Assembly (NCBI RefSeq): GCF_030272615.1
Contig: NC_081409.1
Span: 650,784,468-650,848,467 of the forward strand
Length of the DNA: 64,000 nucleotides
DNA from: Cryptomeria japonica
Lineage: Eukaryota; Streptophyta; Pinopsida; Cupressales; Cupressaceae
Direction of reading: 5' to 3'
Positions 57,067 through 64,000 of this stretch are shown one piece after another. Numbering within the stretch: the stretch's first letter is position 1; each line of letters opens with the position of its first letter. A program made the position numbers and the translations under genes. The notes beneath the pieces are model-generated. The model was given only the letters and a program-made list of their open reading frames with translations. It did no database searches and had not been told where the DNA came from.

Positions 57067-59180
57067 CTATCAATTTTTAGATGGGAAATGATAACCAAAA
57101 TGATGAAAACAGACACAAGTATATGAAATAATAACACATAACACCCAAGTAGGTTTTGAGCATTGGTTTGAAACTCGACACTCTATGTGACTTTACTTTT
57201 ATAAAATGCTATGGGCTTTGTCGAAGTTTTAAGTGGTTTTGAGAACCTAGTCTTTTCTCGACAAGACAATTTTTTTCTCAAAAACAATTGTTACCAAATA
57301 TTTTTATCAATACATCAAATATTTACATGGATATGTTAAATCTATGGCAACATGAACAAAAGAATGGTTTCAAAATCAAGATGTCGCTTTGAGTATCTTC
57401 TTAATATTTCATCAAAAAAGCATCGATCATTGATGCTAGGAAGCCTTGACCCAGTATTTTCACTTCTTTAAGATTTGGTCATGTGTGCCTCAGTTTTCTC
57501 TTTTTGGATCTATATTCGTTGTCTCTATAATTTGTCACCTACACACACAAGAAGGAAAAAAGGTGTTGGATTGGGTATGGAATTAATCTTGAATGAAATA
57601 ATTGAAAGGAAAGCTCTAAAGGAAAATGTTGGATCTACAATATTATACATCAAGCTTGTTGATGTTGATAATTGTGATGCAATTCTCTTTGAATATGATA
57701 ACAAGTGTTGATGAAATAACATGACATGATAAGATATAAAAGTGATAAATCATAAAAGCTTGCTTGCATGAAGATTGTTGTAATAATGCTCAAATCTGAA
57801 AAATTTGTCAATAATACTTGCTACTGAGTGATGTCTAGGATGTACATGAATACTTGTGGATAAAAATGAATTAGGAAAAATACTCTTATATAGGGTTCCC
57901 AAAGTATTCCATAAATTAGGCCAACCTCCAATAGTCATATTGAAATATCGGGATTGGGGATCAACTGGCACGAATTGAGGCACCAACATTTTAAAACTGG
58001 GCCCAATCTAGGGAGAAAATGATGTCTAGAACCCTTGACAACTAGGACATGGATGAAAAGGGTGAATTAAAGGTTGTTCAGGTGTACTCAGGCTCAAGAC
58101 AAAAGGCCTAAATCACCATACAATCATATGACGATAATTTACCAGTGCAATGCTAAAAGTATGCGTGGAATGAGCTTAGAGGAAACACACTAAAGCAATG
58201 CCACAAAAAGGAGTGTAAAATTATAAGGGGTTACAAGTTACGTCATTACATTTAGCCCACACTTTAGTGGAAGTATGAGCTACCCTCATACTCACAATTT
58301 GGGAGAAGAGAGGAGACATGAGTAATTTGGAGCAAGATTATAAAGAGATAAGACATCACTAAATTCAAGGGAACAAGACCCCAAGCTTAGGATCTTAACT
58401 TATAAAATGACATACAAGGACACAAAACAAAGGAAAAGCCAAACAAAAGGGCAAAAAGGCAAACAAAGACACAAAAAAGGGGTTAAAACCAAAAACAAAG
58501 GCTCCAAGTTAACTATTTGAAGAGACCTCAATAATCAAAATGTCTCAATTGCTAATATCATTCTCATAATGCTTTTGCAAGAGAAAAAGCAGTCATATGA
58601 AAAGCGGAAGACCATAGATTAATTGATGAGATAAGAAACCATGATCCAACAACTAGCAAATTGTGTTATGCTTTGGGCTAATGGGAAAACGAGAAAGTAA
58701 ACATGAATTGTACAAGCTAGCAAGTTGTGTTATGTTCAGTGATCTGGTTAAGTGTACAAAGTTGAGTCCATTAGAGTGGAAGTTTTGGACTTAGCCAAAA
58801 ACACGAAAAAATTTGTTGAACAAAACATGATCTTGTTATGCTTTGGAGGACTACTGAACCAAAATTTGAAACGGGATCCCGTTTTATGATAGGATCTTGG
58901 GCCTAAATATATAAAATGTGATCCTATTTCAAAAACAAAACAAGATCTCGATTAAAAAATAAAATGGATCCTGTTTCATTTTAATTATTTATTTTTCTAT
59001 ATAGAAGACGACTTAAAATGTACATGAAATATAACATTTAAGTTACATTACATGTATATATTGACGAAGTGGTTTTAGATCTCTAGGAGTTATAATATAA
59101 ATTCTAGATTTTAGAAGATCTTCTAAATTTTCAGACAAACAAATTTCAATAATCAGCAAGCTCTTATCAACATTTTGTTG
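57067..59180. other. No recognisable gene
   Basis: AT-rich. The open frame at 57475-57711 has no recognisable domain. A 16-bp perfect palindrome around GGGATCCC lies at 58869-58884. Nothing else supportable. Confidence 0.5.
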
Positions 59181-59965
59181 CTTTCTTTATCTCAATCTAT
59201 TTATCTTCCTTAAGCTCTAGACCCATCTCTCTCCATATCACTCTTCCTCTATCCCCTCTTTACCTCTCTAGCTCACTCTCTCCTCTCTCTCCAAAATCTA
59301 GACCTATCTCCCTATCTCTCTCACATCCTTAACTCTCTACTCATTGTATCTCCTCTCTCTACACACCCCTCACTCCCCACCTACATCTATTTCTCTACCT
59401 ATACCTCTGTATCTCTCTCTACATATCTCTCTCACCCTCCCTACCAACTTATCTTTCTCCACATAGATCTCCCTTCCACCTAAGATCTCTCTCTATATAT
59501 ATCTCCACCTCTCCCTCCTTCCCTCTCTACTTTTATCTCCCCAATCTTACTTTCTCCTCTCTCCCAAAATCTAGATATATCTCTCTACATCTCTCCCACA
59601 CATCCTTAACTCTCTACTATTTGTATCCTCTCTCTATGTAGGTCCCCTCACTCCCTACCTACCTATATTTCTCTACATATATCTCTCTATCTCTGTCTAC
59701 ATACCTTTCTCCCTCCCTACCAACTTATCTTTCTCCACATAGATCTCTCTTCCACTTGAGATCTCTCTCTCTCTCTCTCCATCTCCACCTCTCCCTCCTT
59801 CCCTCTCTACTTTTATCTCCCCTCTATCCACTCTCTACCTCTCTATCTCACTCTCTCCTCTCTCTCCCAATATCTAGATATATCTCTCTACCTCTTTCCC
59901 ACACATCCTTAACTCTGTACTCTATGTAGGTCCCCTCACTCCCTACCTACCTATATTTCTCTACA

Positions 59966-60014
<49 letters not shown>

Positions 60015-60513
60015 ACTTTTACCTCCCTTCTACCTCCTATCTCTCTCTCTCAAAATCTAGACCTATCTCTCTACCACTCACACATCCTTGACTCTGTCTC
60101 CTTTCTCTCTATACACATCCCCTCCCTACCTACCTATATTTCTCTATATATACCTCTTTATCTATCTCTACATAACTTCTCTCCCTTCCATCTAGATTAT
60201 CTTTCTCTACATGTACATATATCTTCCACCATCTCTTTCTCCCTCTCAGCCTCTCTCGATCTCTCACACCACCCCTCCCTTCTCTATATTTATCTCCCCT
60301 CTACCCCTCTCTACGTCTTTATCTCACTCTCTCCTCTCTAACCCAAAACATAGACCTATCTCTCTTCCTCTCACTCAAATCCTTAACTCTCTACTCTTTG
60401 TTTCCTCTCTACACACCTCCCCTCACTCACTACCTACCTCTATTTCTCTATATATACCTCTCTATCTCTCTCTACATACCTTTATCTGCCTCCCTACCAA
60501 ATTATCTCTCTTC

Positions 60514-60558
<45 letters not shown>

Positions 60559-61436
60559 CTCACCCTCTCTATCTCTCTCTCTCTCCATGTCCACCTCTGC
60601 ACCCCTCCTTCCTTCCCTCTCTTGCTCTCTACCTATCCATCTCTGTCTACATACCTTTGTCTCCCTCCCTACCAAATTATCTTTCTCTGCATACATATCT
60701 CTTCTACCCTCTCTCTCTATCTTCTCACCCCCTCTATCTCTCTCTCCGTCACCTCTCCACCCCTCCCTCATTCTCTCTCCTGCTCTCTACCTATCCATCT
60801 CTCTCTACTTTCTATCTCCCCACTTCCTCTCTTTCTATCCATCTATCTCCCCTGACTCTCTCTACCTACGTCTCCCTCCCTTTGTCTCCACTTTTATCTC
60901 ACCTCTATCCCTTTGTCTCTATATACACCTCCCCTCTCTCCCTTCCCACCTCTATTTCTATACATATACCTCTCTCCGTCTCTCCCACCCTACCTACCTA
61001 TATTTTTCTACATACATCTCTTTCCCACCCTCTTTTCTCCACTTCTTTCCATCCCCCCCTCTCTCTCCAACTCTACATCTCGATCCCTCCTTTCCTCTCA
61101 CCCACTCTCTACCTATCCATCTCTTTCTACTTTTTTCTATCTCCTCTTTCCCTCTCTCTACCCATTTATCACTCTCTATATCACTTTCTTTATCTCCCTC
61201 AAGATCTAGACCTATCTCTCTACCTCTCTCTCACATCCTTTACTTTCTACCATGTTTCCTCTTTCTCTTTATAAACCTAGCATCGCCCCCTCCCTACCTA
61301 CCTATATTTTCTGCATGAATCTCTCTCCCACCCTCTTCTCTCCACTTATTTATGTCTTTCCCCCCTCTCTCTCTCCATCTCTACATCTTAATCCCTCCTT
61401 CCCTCTCTCCCACTCTCTATCTATCCATCTCTTTCT
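59181..61436 (+). repeat. CT-rich higher-order tandem repeat
   Basis: More than 2 kb of pyrimidine-rich plus strand. CTAGAC/CTAGAT markers recur at about 59298, 59571, 59874, 60057, 60351 and 61205. Each is followed by similar text (ACATCCTTAACTCT, CCCTCACTCCCTACCTACCT, TATTTCTCTACATAT). The longest pure (TC)n run is about 59967-60012. The long open frames here (for example 60398-61318) are repeat artefacts. Confidence 0.9.
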
Positions 61437-61752
61437 ACAAGAGGGGCAAATGAGACTCGTAGAAAGAGGAGATAGAAAGATGTAGAAAGAGATGAATGGT
61501 AGAGAGTGGGGGAGAGGGAAGGAAGGAGGGATTGAGATGTAGAGTTTGGGAGAGAAAGAGGGGAAAGATAGAAAGAAGAGGGTATGAGAGAGAGACGATG
61601 GAATAGAGATGTATGTATACAAATATAGGTAGGTAGGGAGAGAGATAGAGAAAGTATATAGAAAAATAGAGGTAGGGAGAGATTGAGGGGAGATGTATTG
61701 ATGCAAAATCATCCCCGGTCGAAGATCAATCTTGCATCAACCAAAAATATTT
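61437..61752 (-). repeat. GA-rich inverted arm of the CT repeat
   Basis: 61476-61690 is the reverse complement of the same repeat family. Its closest match is the segment ending at 61436 (CTCTACATCT(T/C)AATCCCTCCTTCC on one arm). 61691-61752 is a short unique spacer with TTGATGCAA/TTGCATCAA ends before the next LTR. Confidence 0.85.
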
Positions 61753-62972
61753 TGTTAGACAGTTCAAATAACCAGAAGACAACTGAGAGGGGGGGGTGAC
61801 TCAATTGTCACAGATTACAGGAACCATTTGTAATTTAAACTTTAATACCAAAACCCAAAATATTAATACCGAAATAGCAGTTAAACCAATTAAGCATAAA
61901 CAATGATCTCAAAATAAAAGCCATCCACATAACACCAAGATTTGTACGTGGAAAACCCTGTAAAGGGAAAAACCATAGTGGGAAGTCTACCCACAGTCAA
62001 ATAATACTTCTGTAGTAAGTATGTGAATTACAATTGAGGGGTCTGCACTTGCAGGAAAGCCAACAACCTAGAGCACACTACTCATCACAAAAGGAGCCTC
62101 ACTGACTACATATAAATCCAGACTACAATCCAGAGAAATGTTGAACTGCAAAAGATAGCATCTCTTATGCCTGAGTACAGTTCCGGTTAAGCTCAATACT
62201 GGAGGACTAAATCCTCTTACATAAACCCAATTCAATCTCCAATGATCGACCAACTCCTCTGCCTGAATGATATTACATTATTCACACATTGCATTCCTTG
62301 ACCATGACCTCTTACATTAACCATGATGATCTGCAATGAGATCTTACATCTATATATACAAACCCTTGACCATAAACCATCAGGTCAGCCACCAGACAAT
62401 AAACTGATTACATAATTACAAACCATATCGGCCTTAGACCAAACAAATAATATAAACACATAAGACATCCCGGAAATACATTAATAGGTCCTATCAACAC
62501 GTTACATTAAAGTCGATCCATAACCTAGATCAACCGGGACCAAGTATAGGTCCATATGCTTCAGCAATGATCTCCATTCGCCAAGTCTCGAACATGATCA
62601 CCAACAACATCCTGAAACTCCATCAAAAGATACACCAACACCACCTATGCAATTCATCAAAGATCTCCACCAAAAGCTATGCCGGTGAAACCCTCTCCTA
62701 AACCAAAAACCAATCTTCTAAGCAAGCATAATAGCATCTGATCTCTAGACCAAAACCAACAAACTAAATATGAGTATAAGTATCATGACCAAGTTGATTC
62801 CATCACCAGACAATACCGGAGCATACCAGATCATGTCGGATCCAAGTTAACCAGAAGCCATTTAACCTACTAGGACCAAAAGGGTGCCAGTAAAGCATCC
62901 AAACAGCTAGTGTTGGCATCAAATGACAAAACATCAATGCAACACATAATCAATTCCACCAAATGGCCAACA
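61753..62972 (-). repeat. 3' LTR of the right-edge copia element
   Basis: 1220 bp on the minus strand. Its end is related to that of the solo LTR at 7080-8244. Confidence 0.85.
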
Positions 62973-63420
62973 ATCTCCCCCTTTAGCATTGATGGCAACA
63001 CTAGATATGAAAAACATCTAAGTACCAAGAAATGCCAAACAAGTCTCCCCCTGTGGAAGACAACCAACAGATTCCCACATATAGCTTTGAATTTTTCTTT
63101 ATCAATATCTCTCCCACTTCTTTTTCTTTTTCACATAAATATCACTCCCCCTTTGACATAAATGCCAAAAATCTGACAAAAATATCAAAGCAAAAACATA
63201 AGCCTCTGACTCACAAATCTTACTACTCCCCTTGAGCATTAGCATCCCACATTAGTGTCGAAATGAATAGTATCTCTAATAATGCATGTTGAATTGATGC
63301 CAAACCGCATCAATCAAGTCTCTACCGAATGGGTAGAAACTCTCAATCTGTCTCTGAGGTACTCAAATGATTCCTTAGATAAAGGTTTAGTGAAAATCTC
63401 TACAATCTACTCTTTAGTGT
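62973..63420 (-). other. 3' untranslated region with repeated polypurine-like tracts
   Basis: Four C-rich tracts on the plus strand lie near 62975, 63045, 63145 and 63226 (CTCCCCCTTT, CTCCCCCTGT, CTCCCCCTTT, CTCCCCTTG). On the minus strand these are polypurine-like, and three are next to GCATTGATG/CATAAATGCC-like text. Confidence 0.7.
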
Positions 63421-64000
63421 TCACATAAATAGTCTAACTTCATTTTCTTCCACCTTCTCCTTCAAAAAGTTATATTTGATAGATATGTGTTTTGTTTTAG
63501 AATGAAATACAGGATTCTTTGATATATCAATAGCAGCAGGGTTATCACAATGAATAAGTACCGGTGCATCACAATCTACCTTTATATCCTTCAACATTTG
63601 CTTCATCCATAAAACTTGTGTACAGTTAGTAACAGCAGCAACGTACTCAACTTCAGCAGTAGATAAAGAAGTACATGACCATTTCTTGTTAATCTATGAA
63701 ACCAACTTCTTTCCAAGAAAGAAAGCTCCATTAGGAGTACTTTTTCAGTCATCAACATCTCTAGCCAATCAGCATCTATATATGCACATTAAGTAAAGTT
63801 ATCATCACCACAAGCCATATTCAAATGTACCTTGCAAGTATCTAAAAATCCTTTTCACCACCATCTCATAATTTTCTCTAGGATCGCTGTGAAATCATGA
63901 AACAATACAAACAACATTCATAATGGAAGGCCTAGTCTGAGTCAAATAAAGCAGACCTTCAATCATAGATTTGTATCTTGTAGGATTTACCAGTGCAGAA
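63421..64000 (-). pseudogene. Copia RT end and RNase H, partial
   Basis: Minus-strand reading gives, from the edge, SALVNPTRYKSMIEGLLYLT and TQTRPSIMNVVCIVS (RT end). RNase H follows with KSTPNGAFFLGKKLVS, SLSTAEVEYVAAVTNCTQVL and WMKQMLKDIKVDCDAPVLIH, then CDNPAAIDISKN and KTKHISIKYNFLKEKVEENE. A few stops and frameshifts interrupt the first half. The last 61 codons (63606-63421) are open. It is truncated by the window edge. Confidence 0.9.

Larger units (their letters stand above)
61753..64000 (-). mobile_element. Copia element, 3' end, minus strand (runs off window)
   Basis: The 3' LTR (62972-61753 on the minus strand) starts TGTTGGCCATTTGG and ends GTCTAACA, with CACCCCCCCTCTCAGT near its end. 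A polypurine tract (CTAAAGGGGGAGAT on the minus strand) lies at 62986-62973. Upstream are RNase H and late RT coding to the window edge. The sequence class matches the element at 47191. Confidence 0.9.

Noticed and set aside
57475-57711. Open frame of 78 codons in otherwise empty sequence
   Set aside because: No recognisable domain or repeat partner; the length is within chance expectation for AT-rich DNA.
60211-61485. Long Ser/Leu/Pro-rich open frames, including one of 306 codons
   Set aside because: They are translations of the CT-rich repeat in three frames at once; stops are rare there for compositional reasons.
1-64000. tRNA or rRNA genes
   Set aside because: No cloverleaf-like or rRNA-like sequence was noticed by reading. 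The only tRNA-related matches are the 12-13-base primer sites of the LTR elements. A tRNAscan run would settle it.

Overview
This window is nuclear DNA from a seed plant with a large, repeat-rich genome. The signs are an AT-rich base composition, plant Ty1/copia elements with initiator-Met tRNA primer-binding sites, Ty3-type LTRs starting TGTAGACAC, nested insertions, and two copies of a MIKC-type MADS-box first exon. A gymnosperm is plausible but cannot be proved from this sequence. I found no intact host gene, tRNA, rRNA or CRISPR array. Nearly everything is transposable-element sequence at different stages of decay.

Layout. 1-1850 and 13856-15930 are two copies of an unidentified dispersed repeat carrying a broken intron-containing gene on the minus strand. 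The first copy is split by a 10.3-kb non-autonomous Ty3-like element (1851-12176), which is itself split by a solo copia LTR (7080-8244, TSD CCCTC). 12820-13577 is a compound TG/TA microsatellite. 16913-18341 is a minus-strand retrotransposon remnant. 18355-35010 is a tandem segmental duplication: degraded copia RT/RNase H plus a MADS-box exon 1 pseudogene, present twice. The second copy is split by a copia element (22746-33294), which received a second, well-preserved copia element (23875-30254, TSD AAGGT) and a solo Ty3-type LTR (31861-32576).

35511-36345 is a possible hAT-like non-autonomous DNA element. 36584-39031 is a 2.4-kb non-autonomous LTR element on the minus strand. From about 39500 to 47190 the minus strand carries pieces of an unidentified protein-coding gene, interrupted by a truncated copia element (40566-44987) and bounded by another copia element (47191-55272). 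55289-55830 is a Ty3-type LTR, and 56821-57066 is an exact-period 123-bp tandem duplication. 59181-61690 is a CT-rich higher-order repeat ending in a GA-rich inverted arm. 61753-64000 is the 3' end of a minus-strand copia element.

The observations most worth following are: an array of seven hairpins with paired base changes between the pol frame and 3' LTR of the 23875-30254 element; the unidentified minus-strand gene at 39.5-47.2 kb; the A/B dispersed repeat family; and LTR palindromes at 40566-44987 that differ from each other by symmetric changes.
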